The notes beneath the pieces were generated by a model. That model worked only from the letters and a program-made list of their open reading frames with translations, made no database searches and was not told the origin of the DNA. From Minisyncoccota bacterium (GTDB lineage Bacteria > Patescibacteriota > Minisyncoccia > Phycocordibacterales > CAIJYI01), in NCBI GenBank assembly GCA_023229825.1, contig JALNYN010000012.1:1-43590 (forward strand): a stretch of 43,590 bases of DNA. The letters are read 5' to 3'. This document shows positions 1-6,652 of the stretch, piece after piece; positions within the stretch are counted from its first letter, which is position 1, and the number at the start of each line of letters is the position of its first letter. Both the position numbers and the translations under genes were made by a program.

Positions 1-14
1 GTAAAAATGCATAG

Positions 15-45
15 AAAAACCGCTCTCGACGGTTGGCGAAAGCGG
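15..45 (-). terminator. Rho-independent terminator of the two zinc-module genes
   Basis: On the minus strand a 9-bp stem (CCGCTTTCG pairing with CGAGAGCGG, one G.U pair) with an 8-nt loop is followed by TTTTT. It lies just after the stop codon of the small peptide gene. Confidence 0.75.
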
Positions 46-58
46 AACTCTCTACATA

Positions 59-238
59 TTATTGTATCTCGTCTTTAGGTGGTGGAACCTTAAACATAGG
101 CCTTCGTTCCCAAGCGCATCCTTTGCGATCACATTTGAATCCTCCTCTTGGTCCTTGTTTTTGATCGATATAGACCACTTTGTGGTGTCCACGTTGGCAA
201 AGTATTTTTCCAAAAAATTCTTTAACTTTTTCAAACAT
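59..238 (-). CDS. Small zinc-module peptide (59 aa), unknown function
   Basis: ATG at 238-236 and TAA at 61-59 give 59 residues starting MFEKVKEFFGKILCQRGHH. The start is supported by GAGGAG 8 bases upstream, overlapping the end of the preceding gene, so the two are translationally close in one operon. It carries an ILCxRGHH motif, then KCDRKGCAW, then a proline-rich end (KVPPPKDE). The same layout (ILCFFGLHDH, RCKRPDCGWHS, IPDPPPRP) forms the N-terminus of the gene just upstream, so this is a free-standing copy of that His/Cys, probably zinc-binding, module. A TTG-started reading of another frame overlaps it, but that frame has neither a ribosome site nor the module. Confidence 0.7.
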   Translation of the reverse strand: MFEKVKEFFGKILCQRGHHKVVYIDQKQGPRGGFKCDRKGCAWERRPMFKVPPPKDEIQ

Positions 239-240
239 TT

Positions 241-789
241 CTATTTCTCCTCATTTGGACATGCGTTTTTCCGCACTTTATACAGACGTAAGAACTTGAA
301 AAATTTCGGATATGTTCTGCGAACATTGATACCGAGTCCAAGTTCGCCAAGATCAAGATGGTGTACTTCTGTCAGCGTGAAATACGCGCCGGATCTTTTT
401 GCTTCTTCAAATTGCAGCGGCGTGACCGTGCAGATCACTGTTTTTTGCAATTCCGTTTCAAACCATTTTTTAGTCGCAAGTTGATCCGCGAACTTTTTGT
501 ATGTCCCCATCGCGGTATGCGCGGCGATAAGAGGAACGATATCGGACGGCGTATCTTCCCGAATGAGAATATACATTTTCAGATCATGTTCCCAAAGCGG
601 TTCCCGTAGCTCTTCGCTGTGCGGCCTAGGCGGCGGATCCGGAATTTTAAGTTCGGTTGAATGCCAACCGCAATCAGGTCTTTTACACCTAGTAAAAGTG
701 ATATAGCCTTCTTTGGAATAGCGTTCATGGTCATGCAGGCCAAAAAAGCAAAGTATTTTTTCAAGTTTTTCTTTCAAAGATCCAAGCAT
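241..789 (-). CDS. Zinc module fused to a Pth2-like domain
   Basis: 182 aa. Residues 1-55 hold a His/Cys module (ILCFFGLHDH, then RCKRPDCGW) shared with the next gene. After a proline-rich linker, residues about 70-160 resemble peptidyl-tRNA hydrolase 2 (Pth2): KMYILIRED, then the typical AAHTAMGTYKKF helix, a strand ending TVICTVT, and LGLGINVRR near the end. Pth2 enzymes hydrolyse peptidyl-tRNA and are mainly archaeal and eukaryotic, with scattered bacterial homologues. The N-terminal extension is not part of the normal ~120-aa enzyme. The start is supported by AAGAGGAG at good spacing and a TATAAT at 811-806. The fold assignment is moderate; catalytic activity is untested and could be lost. 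Confidence 0.6.
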   Translation of the reverse strand: MLGSLKEKLEKILCFFGLHDHERYSKEGYITFTRCKRPDCGWHSTELKIPDPPPRPHSEELREPLWEHDLKMYILIREDTPSDIVPLIAAHTAMGTYKKFADQLATKKWFETELQKTVICTVTPLQFEEAKRSGAYFTLTEVHHLDLGELGLGINVRRTYPKFFKFLRLYKVRKNACPNEEK

Positions 790-805
790 TTTTCTTCTCC
801 TCTTT

Positions 806-811
806 ATTATA
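806..811 (-). promoter_or_regulatory. -10 box (TATAAT) of the Pth2-like operon
   Basis: A perfect TATAAT on the minus strand lies about 17 bases before the start codon, upstream of the AAGAGGAG ribosome site. No good -35 hexamer is seen; TAGTTG at 17-bp spacing is the nearest. Confidence 0.5.
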
Positions 812-885
812 CCAACAAAATATTACTACAACTATTCGATTGAGTCAAACTTTTATGAATAACGGATTTCAGGTATTATACAGTC

Positions 886-2358
886 ATGAATCCAAAAGAA
901 TTTCTGAAAGATAAGAGAGCGCTCGTGATGGGGCTCGGGCTTCTCGGCGGAGGGGTGGCGACATCCAAATGGCTCATAAAACACGGCGCAAAAGTTACCG
1001 TGACCGATTCAAAAAATGAGGTTGAACTTGCTCCTTCTCTTGAACAGTTCACGGAAGATGAGAAAAAAAGTCTCACTCTTTCCCTTGGCGGACATCGCGA
1101 ACAAGATTTTAAGGAAAACGATATTATTGTCATCAATCCCGCTGTCCCGAAAGAAAGTCTTTTCATCGCCATCGCAAAAAAAGCCGGAAAAAGTATCGAA
1201 AATGACGCGAGCATATTTTTTCGTTTTTTGGGAGAGAGGACTATCGGGGTTACGGGAACGCGCGGAAAGACAACGGTAACGAATTGGATAGCATCGCTTC
1301 TTTTTCAAAAATACGGCGAAGTTCGCGCATCAGGCAACACTCCGGCAAATGCCTTTCTTAAAGAATTCGACCGCATTTCAAAAACGGATATTCCCGCTGT
1401 GGCGGAACTCTCGTCGTGGCAGTTGGAAACGCTTCCCGCATCGGGGAAGGCTCCTCATGTCGCGGTCATTACCAATCTTTTTCCCGACCATCTCAATCGC
1501 TACCGTGAAGGTATTGAAGGATATGCGAGAGCCAAGGCGAATATTTTTAAACACCAAGCTGAAACTGATTTTCTTATTTTGAACGACGGGAATCCATGGA
1601 CAAAGTTCTTCCTCGCGCAAAAACCAAGATCGAAAGTTTTTTACTTTTCAAAAAAAAACCTCGCGAAAGGGAAGAACGGAATGTTCGTCAAAGGCGGCGC
1701 GATAATATTTCGGAACGGAGGGGAAGAGAAGAAAATTCTTGATATAAAAACATTTGCCGAAAAAATGGGCGAACACAATCTCGAAAACCTGCTGGCGGCG
1801 ACGCTTGCGATTATTCTTTTCGATCCGAAATTCAAAATAACGAAAAAGATGCTTGATGCGCTTCCTCAAATTCCATTCAGACAAGAAATTATTTTCTCAA
1901 AAGTCGGACGGACGATAGTGAACGACAGCGCCGGTACGTCGCCCGATGCCGTTATCGCCATACTTCGCCGTTTTAAAAAGAACATAGTCTTAATTACGGG
2001 CGGTACGGATAAAGATCTGGAATTCAAGGATTTGGCGAAGGAAATAAAGAAAACCCTCAAACCCCCCGAGCTTGTCCTTTTGAACGGTTCCGCGACCAAA
2101 AAACTGATCTTTGAGCTCGAAAAAATTAAATTTTGGGGTAACCCTTCGGCTCGGCTCAGGGCAGGAGGCAAAAAGATCGTTCTCTTTGAAACGCTTGAAG
2201 AATGTGTTGACTTCGCTTTTGCCGCAACTTCAAGGGGAAAGAGAACTATCCTTTTTTCTCCCGGTTCCGCCAGTTTCGAGAAATTCAAAAACGAATTCGA
2301 TCGAGGCGAAAAATTCAACGAAAACATTAATTCCCGAATAAAAAATAAAATGAAATAA
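886..2358 (+). CDS. murD: UDP-N-acetylmuramoyl-L-alanine--D-glutamate ligase
   Basis: 490 aa. Cytoplasmic ATP-dependent Mur ligase adding D-glutamate to UDP-MurNAc-L-Ala in peptidoglycan synthesis. The N-terminal domain starts with a dinucleotide-like loop (MGLGLLGGGVATSKWL). The P-loop GVTGTRGKTTVTN is at residues 121-133, followed by the central-domain motif ELSSWQLE and NLFPDHLNR. The C-terminal domain holds NDSAGTSPDA and ITGGTDKDLEF. The product is slightly longer than usual, partly because residues about 417-430 (GNPSARLRAGG) are encoded by a palindromic repeat inserted in frame. TATTAT at 874-879 ends only 6 bases before the ATG, so the mRNA may be leaderless. No other mur genes are nearby. 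Confidence 0.95.
   Translation: MNPKEFLKDKRALVMGLGLLGGGVATSKWLIKHGAKVTVTDSKNEVELAPSLEQFTEDEKKSLTLSLGGHREQDFKENDIIVINPAVPKESLFIAIAKKAGKSIENDASIFFRFLGERTIGVTGTRGKTTVTNWIASLLFQKYGEVRASGNTPANAFLKEFDRISKTDIPAVAELSSWQLETLPASGKAPHVAVITNLFPDHLNRYREGIEGYARAKANIFKHQAETDFLILNDGNPWTKFFLAQKPRSKVFYFSKKNLAKGKNGMFVKGGAIIFRNGGEEKKILDIKTFAEKMGEHNLENLLAATLAIILFDPKFKITKKMLDALPQIPFRQEIIFSKVGRTIVNDSAGTSPDAVIAILRRFKKNIVLITGGTDKDLEFKDLAKEIKKTLKPPELVLLNGSATKKLIFELEKIKFWGNPSARLRAGGKKIVLFETLEECVDFAFAATSRGKRTILFSPGSASFEKFKNEFDRGEKFNENINSRIKNKMK
2139..2167 (+). repeat. Palindromic dispersed-repeat unit inside murD
   Basis: The stretch CCCTTCGGCTCGGCTCAGGG with its flanks matches a widespread GC-rich intergenic repeat type (CCCTTCG...CTCAGGG). 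Here it lies in frame inside the murD C-terminal domain and encodes GNPSARLRAGG, which is not part of the normal family sequence. The surrounding DNA is AT-rich, so the block stands out by composition. Confidence 0.5.
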
Positions 2359-2387
2359 AAATCAACCTCGTCTCAGTGCTCGAATTC

Positions 2388-2429
2388 ATCTGCTGTAAAT
2401 TCTAGCATATGCTAGAATTTACAGCAGAT
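2388..2429. repeat. 42-bp perfect palindrome, copy 1
   Basis: Two 21-base arms meet at CAT|ATG with no mismatch and no loop. The inner 38 bp (CTGCTGTAAATTCTAGCAT and its complement) is shared exactly with copy 2 at 34541-34590. It lies after murD and directly abuts a consensus promoter (-35 starts at 2431). There is no T-run, so it is not a standard terminator. Confidence 0.9.
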
Positions 2430-2430
2430 A

Positions 2431-2459
2431 TTGACAAGGTAAAATACAAAATGTATAAT
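2431..2459 (+). promoter_or_regulatory. Consensus sigma-70 promoter
   Basis: TTGACA at 2431-2436 and TATAAT at 2454-2459 with a 17-bp spacer: both hexamers are perfect. It starts 2 bases after the 42-bp palindrome and drives the small gene at 2495. Confidence 0.85.
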
Positions 2460-2494
2460 CAAGCCTGATAAATTATGTAAAATAGAGGTGCGTA

Positions 2495-2779
2495 ATGGAT
2501 ATAATTGAATGTGTTGCTCTCACGATGATCTGTATCGGTTTGCTCATTTTTGTTTGTATTGCGATAGAACGAAAGTTAGCAAAGGCGAAACCTGAAATTA
2601 AAGTGTTGGTTTGCCGGAAATGCGGCGAAAGCATAGACCAGTCATTTTATTGCGGCTTTGACTGTGAAGATGACGGAGTCCATGTGAATGACAGACTAGA
2701 AGAATATCTGGAATATCAGGTTTTTTGCTACTCTCGCAGGGATCCGTTTCATCATGAAGAAGCGATAGAAGACGAATAG
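2495..2779 (+). CDS. Small membrane-anchored protein with Cys/His cluster
   Basis: 94 aa, not recognised. Residues about 3-26 form one strongly hydrophobic transmembrane helix (ECVALTMICIGLLIFVCIAI). A basic stretch follows, then VCRKCGESIDQSFYCGFDC, with CxxC and a later CxxxC, which could bind zinc. The C-terminus is acidic and aromatic. The start is preceded by AGAGGTG, an acceptable ribosome site, and by a perfect promoter. It is monocistronic, closed by a terminator at 2797-2830. The strong promoter suggests abundant expression. The role is unknown. Confidence 0.7.
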   Translation: MDIIECVALTMICIGLLIFVCIAIERKLAKAKPEIKVLVCRKCGESIDQSFYCGFDCEDDGVHVNDRLEEYLEYQVFCYSRRDPFHHEEAIEDE

Positions 2780-2796
2780 AAGTTGTTCAACTCAAT

Positions 2797-2830
2797 CCTC
2801 ACCGCTCTCGCGGCGGGGATTTTCTTTTTA
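2797..2830 (+). terminator. Rho-independent terminator
   Basis: CCTCACCGC pairs with GCGGCGGGG (one A.C mismatch, one U.G) around a TCTC loop, followed by ATTTTCTTTTT. Confidence 0.7.
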
Positions 2831-2848
2831 CCTGATTTGCTGCTGCAC

Positions 2849-2877
2849 TTGACTTTTTTTAGAAAGTATAATATACT
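2849..2877 (+). promoter_or_regulatory. Promoter upstream of the helicase leader
   Basis: TTGACT at 2849-2854 and TATACT at 2872-2877 with a 17-bp spacer. A transcript from here would meet the terminator hairpin at 2900-2931 after about 45 bases. Confidence 0.55.
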
Positions 2878-2899
2878 TGGCTTAATAATACGAACTAGG

Positions 2900-2931
2900 A
2901 AAACGAGCACCGTTTATCCGTGCTCGTTTTT
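2900..2931 (+). terminator. Intrinsic terminator or attenuator before the helicase gene
   Basis: An 11-bp perfect stem, AAAACGAGCAC with GTGCTCGTTTT, has a 9-base loop and a T-run. It lies between the promoter at 2849 and the helicase start at 3055, so it either ends a very short RNA or attenuates the helicase mRNA. The remaining leader (2932-3054) holds a possible internal -10 (TATAAT near 3000) and no gene. Confidence 0.7.
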
Positions 2932-3054
2932 ATATAGAGTTTGTTTAGCGAATTTTGAGCCAAAACAGACTCCAAAACCTATCTCAAAGGCAATATAGGT
3001 ATAATAATAAATTGAGCGGTTAGGCTTTGAGGTAAGCGCTAAATAAACAAATAT

Positions 3055-4356
3055 ATGAATCCAGTGAGACCAAATCGCGATCACCCTCGAGGTGACCGTC
3101 CTAAAGCGGCGAACGACAGAACTTTCGGAAAGCGAAAGCCGTTCGGCGCGCCCGCCCATAGATCGGGTGGAAAACCGTCATTCGGCGGAAACAAAAGATC
3201 CGGCGGAAAATTTTCCGGCAGAACAGGAGGAAAAGGCTCCCGTTTTCGCGGCGCCAACATCGATGTGTCCCGTTTTATCAACAAAGCGAGGCAGGTGGAA
3301 AAACCGGTTGTGTATATTCCGAAACACGAATTTACCGGATTCGGTTTTTCAGCCGATGTAGAAAAAAATGTCGTTGCGCGCGGTTATGTGACGCCGACGC
3401 CCATCCAAGATCAGTCGATCCCGCACGTACTGGCCGGAACGGACGTTATCGGAATTGCGAATACCGGCACGGGAAAAACCGCGGCGTTCCTGCTTCCTCT
3501 TATCGAAAAAATAGTAAAATCGAGAAACGAAAAGGTTATCATCATCGTTCCGACTCGCGAGCTCGCTCTCCAGATCGATATGGAGCTTCGTCTCTTTGTG
3601 AAAGGTATGGGCATTCCGAGCATTTCCTGCATCGGCGGTTCCAACATCCGCGAGCAGATGCGCGGTCTTCGCAATAGATTTAATTTTGTCATCGGTACGC
3701 CGGGACGTTTGAAAGACCTGATGGAAAGAAAATGTCTTCATATGGAAGAATTCAGAACGGTTGTTCTGGATGAAGCCGATCGCATGCTAGACATGGGCTT
3801 TATTGCCGACATAAAATTTCTTTTGAAAGGAATGCCTGCGGAGCGGCACTCGCTCTTTTTCTCGGCGACGTTTTCTTCTGAAATAGAAAAGCTCGTCGGC
3901 GGTTTTTTGAAGAACCCCGTGAAAATTTATACGAAGGTCGGCGATACCGCCGCTTCGGTAGATCAGGATGTCGTGCGTGCCGGAAGCAAAGAAAAAAAGA
4001 TCGAAATGCTTCACGATATGCTCTCGCGAAAAGATTTTGAAAAAGTGCTCATCTTCGGACAAACGAAGTGGGGAGTTGAAAAACTTTCCAAAGAACTCGA
4101 AAAGCGGGGATTCAAATCCGCTTCGATCCACGGCAACAAAACCCAGGGCCAGCGAAAAATGGCACTTGAGCTCTTTAAAGCCAATCGTGTGCAGATATTG
4201 GTCGCGACCGACGTCGCCTCCAGAGGACTCGATATCGACGACGTGAGCCATGTCATCAACTACGATCTGCCGGCAACGTATGAGGATTACACGCACCGCG
4301 TGGGAAGAACAGGCAGAGCAGGAAAGACGGGGAAGGCGATAACGTTTGTTGAGTAG
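3055..4356 (+). CDS. DEAD-box ATP-dependent RNA helicase
   Basis: 433 aa. Remodels RNA duplexes using ATP; relatives act in ribosome assembly, RNA decay and cold response. The first ~75 residues are a basic Gly/Arg/Lys-rich tail likely to bind RNA. Then come the Q motif (TPTPIQDQS), motif I (ANTGTGKTAAF), Ia (PTRELALQ), Ib (TPGRL), motif II DEAD (VLDEADRML), motif III SAT (FSATF), and in the second RecA domain ATDVASRGLDID and HRVGRTGRAGKTG. All catalytic motifs are intact. The protein ends soon after motif VI, so it lacks the long C-terminal tail seen in CsdA/DeaD. There is no clear ribosome site before the ATG. The upstream promoter-terminator pair suggests attenuation. Confidence 0.93.
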   Translation: MNPVRPNRDHPRGDRPKAANDRTFGKRKPFGAPAHRSGGKPSFGGNKRSGGKFSGRTGGKGSRFRGANIDVSRFINKARQVEKPVVYIPKHEFTGFGFSADVEKNVVARGYVTPTPIQDQSIPHVLAGTDVIGIANTGTGKTAAFLLPLIEKIVKSRNEKVIIIVPTRELALQIDMELRLFVKGMGIPSISCIGGSNIREQMRGLRNRFNFVIGTPGRLKDLMERKCLHMEEFRTVVLDEADRMLDMGFIADIKFLLKGMPAERHSLFFSATFSSEIEKLVGGFLKNPVKIYTKVGDTAASVDQDVVRAGSKEKKIEMLHDMLSRKDFEKVLIFGQTKWGVEKLSKELEKRGFKSASIHGNKTQGQRKMALELFKANRVQILVATDVASRGLDIDDVSHVINYDLPATYEDYTHRVGRTGRAGKTGKAITFVE

Positions 4357-4396
4357 AAAGTTCATCAAGTTTATCAAGTTCATAAAGTACGATGAT

Positions 4397-4433
4397 AAAA
4401 CTCTCTTGCTCGTGATGAGTAAGAGAGTTTTTT
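4397..4433 (+). terminator. Terminator of the helicase gene
   Basis: AAAACTCTCTT and a short CTC pair with GAG and AAGAGAGTTTT, followed by TTTTTT. It lies 40 bases after the stop codon. Confidence 0.85.
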
Positions 4434-4490
4434 GGCGGTCAAATGGTTTTTTGCATAAAGAAAAACCCGTTCATTTTTAACGCCGTCGTC

Positions 4491-4564
4491 GTCATTCTGA
4501 ACTTGATTCAGAATCCATGTTCGTCGTAGTGAAACGTGGATCCCGGGTCGCGGCCCGGGATGAC
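4491..4564. repeat. GTCAT...ATGAC dispersed double-hairpin repeat, copy A
   Basis: It starts GTCATTCTGAA and ends CCCGGGATGAC. Two hairpins are present: ATTCTGAA/TTCAGAAT and a CCCGGG stem with a short loop. It shares layout and ends with 30658-30756 and 40083-40134. Such GTCATTCC...GGAATCC repeats are known from many bacterial genomes. Confidence 0.75.
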
Positions 4565-4597
4565 GATATAAAAAGTGAAAGAATTTATTAGAATGGT

Positions 4598-4635
4598 AAA
4601 AAAATAAACCCGTTCCGAAATTGATCGGAGCGGGT
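4598..4635 (-). terminator. Terminator of the three-TM membrane protein gene
   Basis: On the minus strand AACCCGCTCCG pairs with CGGAACGGGTT (one G.U), followed by TATTTTTTT. It lies about 28 bases after the stop codon. Confidence 0.8.
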
Positions 4636-4662
4636 TGTTTGCGCAATGGCGCGAGGTTGTTA

Positions 4663-5529
4663 TTATTTGCCTTTTTTCTTGTTGAGCCATTGATCACCCC
4701 ATCCGGTGTATGCAAATGGCTGTGCTTTCGCAGGCGTTTCATCTTTTGTTTCTGAGGTTATTGTTTCCTCGGGTTTTTCATCTTTTGTTGTCGTTGCTTT
4801 ATCTTCGGAATCATTCGCAACGGGAACCGTCCCTTCTGTAGCTGTTTCTTCCGTTTGTACATCAGGTAAAAATGCGTTGATGATCTCTTCTTTTGTAAGA
4901 GGAATTGAGGGGTCGCTTCTTACGATAGACCGTCTTTCTGGTATACCGGCTGGCGGTACGGGGTTTTCTTCAAACCGTTTTCCGCTGGCGTAGAATGCTT
5001 GCTGGTTGGCAAGGGTCAACTTCGTCAAAGCCTCAAGAGCTGCTTTCATTTGTGCCGTATCTTGACGACGATTTAGTTCCATTTGGCCGATGATCGTGTC
5101 AGTACGCTGGAAACGCCGTTCGGCATCAACATCATTGACTATTCCATCATCTTGACGATCACCGTGACTGACCAATTTTAACCAATAGGTGAGTGCGAAC
5201 ATTCCCCAAAAGATCAAATGAATGAGACGCATATAATCGGACGCCCAGTTATAAAATTCAGGAGAAGCGCTGCGTATTACTTCGGCGCTCGTCGGGGTGT
5301 AAAAATATACGCCAAGAAACGCGATGGTCGCGGTAAATGCCAAGAGCCCGATGAGCAAGCGGTGAACGCGATGAAAGAAGTTTTTTACCCCTCTCCATGC
5401 ACGTTTGAAGGATTCAGGATTTCTCCAGCGCCAAAATATGAGCGCAACGAAGATCGACAGAAATCCGACCCCCAGCCATACAGCCGGATCAGCCCACACT
5501 ACGTAGGCATGTGTTAATTCAGTAGGCAT
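4663..5529 (-). CDS. Three-TM membrane protein with long acidic tail, unknown
   Basis: 288 aa, not recognised. Three hydrophobic helices lie near residues 11-33, 58-78 and 98-118, separated by basic loops. A soluble region follows with a possible coiled coil (residues 135-180). The C-terminal 90 residues are a low-complexity Glu/Thr/Lys stretch ending in a basic KKKGK. The start is firm: AAAGGAGG sits 6 bases before the ATG, among the best ribosome sites in the window. It is monocistronic, with its own terminator. Composition fits an envelope protein with a disordered tail. Function unknown. Confidence 0.75.
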   Translation of the reverse strand: MPTELTHAYVVWADPAVWLGVGFLSIFVALIFWRWRNPESFKRAWRGVKNFFHRVHRLLIGLLAFTATIAFLGVYFYTPTSAEVIRSASPEFYNWASDYMRLIHLIFWGMFALTYWLKLVSHGDRQDDGIVNDVDAERRFQRTDTIIGQMELNRRQDTAQMKAALEALTKLTLANQQAFYASGKRFEENPVPPAGIPERRSIVRSDPSIPLTKEEIINAFLPDVQTEETATEGTVPVANDSEDKATTTKDEKPEETITSETKDETPAKAQPFAYTGWGDQWLNKKKGK

Positions 5530-5617
5530 TTTAACCTCCTTTCAAGGTTCAAATTGTTGACTTTTTCCTATTTTTTAGGTCCTTATTCGAGAATATCATT
5601 ATTGGAAGATTTGTCAA

Positions 5618-5720
5618 CCCCGTTAGAAAATTGACAGACAGACGACATGACCACTTTGTGATAAACGAGCAATTCCAATATATTTCAAAAAACAAGGCTG
5701 TTATCAATTTTCTAACGGGG
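5618..5720. mobile_element. MITE-like element, copy 1
   Basis: 103 bp with perfect 17-bp terminal inverted repeats (CCCCGTTAGAAAATTGA and its complement), flanked on both sides by TCAA, which could be a 4-bp target duplication. It has no convincing gene. The body is about 85% identical to copy 2. Confidence 0.7.
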
Positions 5721-5735
5721 TCAACCCACGCCACG

Positions 5736-5837
5736 CCATGTTAGAAAATTGACAGACAGACGACATGACCACTTTGTGATAAATGAGCAATTCCAGTATA
5801 GTTTAAAAAGAACGCCATTATCAATTTTTTAACGGGG
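5736..5837. mobile_element. MITE-like element, copy 2 (degenerate left end)
   Basis: 102 bp in the same orientation as copy 1, starting 15 bp after it. The right end is TCAATTTTTTAACGGGG. The left end reads CCATGTTAGAAAATTGA, so two or three terminal bases have decayed. Short frames crossing this region follow the repeat and are not genes. Confidence 0.7.
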
Positions 5838-5856
5838 TAAAATTCCATCAGAAAAA

Positions 5857-5885
5857 TTGAATAAAAAATCACCCCTTGGTATACT
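5857..5885 (+). promoter_or_regulatory. Promoter of the 5917-7705 operon
   Basis: TTGAAT at 5857-5862 and TATACT at 5880-5885 with a 17-bp spacer, 31 bases before the first gene and just after MITE copy 2. Confidence 0.6.
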
Positions 5886-5916
5886 GGTAGTCTAACAGAC
5901 AAAAAACAAAAAATAT

Positions 5917-6183
5917 ATGGAACCGGAAAATGAAAGATACGCACCTGAGATCAAACGTCTGCCTGAAGAAGGTCAATATGGCGGGCAGATGCCGGGTTCG
6001 GAAGTTTTACCCGGGCAGAGTGAAATTATTCCGGAGAAACAGCGCACGCCCGATCACGATCCGATGGATATTGGTGAGATCGTCGGACCCATCAACGAAA
6101 ACGAAAAGAAAGATCAAGAACGTCGGGAACAAGTCGAAGAGATCATCAGAAAACGGGACGAGCCGAAGAAAAAGATACATTAA
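5917..6183 (+). CDS. Small charged hydrophilic protein, unknown
   Basis: 88 aa, not recognised. It has no transmembrane segment and no cysteine. The first half is rich in Pro, Glu and Gly, the second in Glu, Arg and Lys (ENEKKDQERREQVEEIIRKR), a likely short helix or coiled coil. It opens a probable three-gene operon: a promoter 31 bases upstream, 21 bases to the next gene, and the GH15-like gene after that. There is no clear ribosome site. The composition suggests an intrinsically disordered cytoplasmic protein. Confidence 0.55.
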   Translation: MEPENERYAPEIKRLPEEGQYGGQMPGSEVLPGQSEIIPEKQRTPDHDPMDIGEIVGPINENEKKDQERREQVEEIIRKRDEPKKKIH

Positions 6184-6204
6184 TATAAAAAAATATCACG
6201 CTTT

Positions 6205-6636
6205 ATGGAAACGTTATCCCAGGAGAACAAAGGAACCCAAGTTCTTGCTTATGTGCAGGACATGATAAGTGAAAAGCTTCTCAGGCTGAAAGAAGATCCT
6301 GAGGTGAGCGAGCATTTTCTGGTGGGCGGAAAGAGGTGGGAGATGCGGCCGGGCAACAAGCAGGATGAAATGGCTGTTCGACTGCAAATGCAAACGATGG
6401 CGGCAAAAGAAGCTTTGGCGGATTGCGAAGAAGCTATGCGGGGTTTTTCGACATCAAGGGAAATGTATGAGCGCACCGTGATCGCCGCGAAACTCGTCGA
6501 GGTATACAAAAGACTGGAGTCATTCTATTCTGTTATTGCGGAGGCGGAAGAAAGGGAAGATAAAGAACCGAATTATTCCGGGATAAAGGCGTTGCTCAAA
6601 GACGAGCTTAAGAAATTATCGGACTCATTAAACTAA
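6205..6636 (+). CDS. Helical cytoplasmic protein, unknown
   Basis: 143 aa, not recognised. Almost entirely predicted helical and charged, with no membrane segment or signal peptide. Heptad-like stretches (MAVRLQMQTMAAKEALADCEE, residues about 55-77, and VEVYKRLESFYSVIAEAEER, about 95-117) point to a coiled coil. It lies in the middle of the operon, 21 bases after the previous gene and 16 before the GH15-like gene, so it may act with one of them. No function is proposed. Confidence 0.65.
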   Translation: METLSQENKGTQVLAYVQDMISEKLLRLKEDPEVSEHFLVGGKRWEMRPGNKQDEMAVRLQMQTMAAKEALADCEEAMRGFSTSREMYERTVIAAKLVEVYKRLESFYSVIAEAEEREDKEPNYSGIKALLKDELKKLSDSLN

Positions 6637-6652
6637 ATTTTTTCGCCGCAAT

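Noticed and set aside
52..234. TTG-started 60-codon frame on the minus strand
   Set aside because: It overlaps the ATG-started 59-codon frame at 59-238, which has a good ribosome site and a recognisable Cys/His module.
62..484. 140-codon plus-strand frame opposite the Pth2-like gene
   Set aside because: Antisense to two genes with better support; no ribosome site; composition typical of a shadow frame.
2783..2998. 71-codon frame between the small zinc protein and the helicase
   Set aside because: It runs through two terminator hairpins and a promoter, with no ATG-linked ribosome site.
5549..5944. Minus-strand frames of about 60 codons across the MITE region
   Set aside because: They follow the two repeat copies, and share no features with known proteins.
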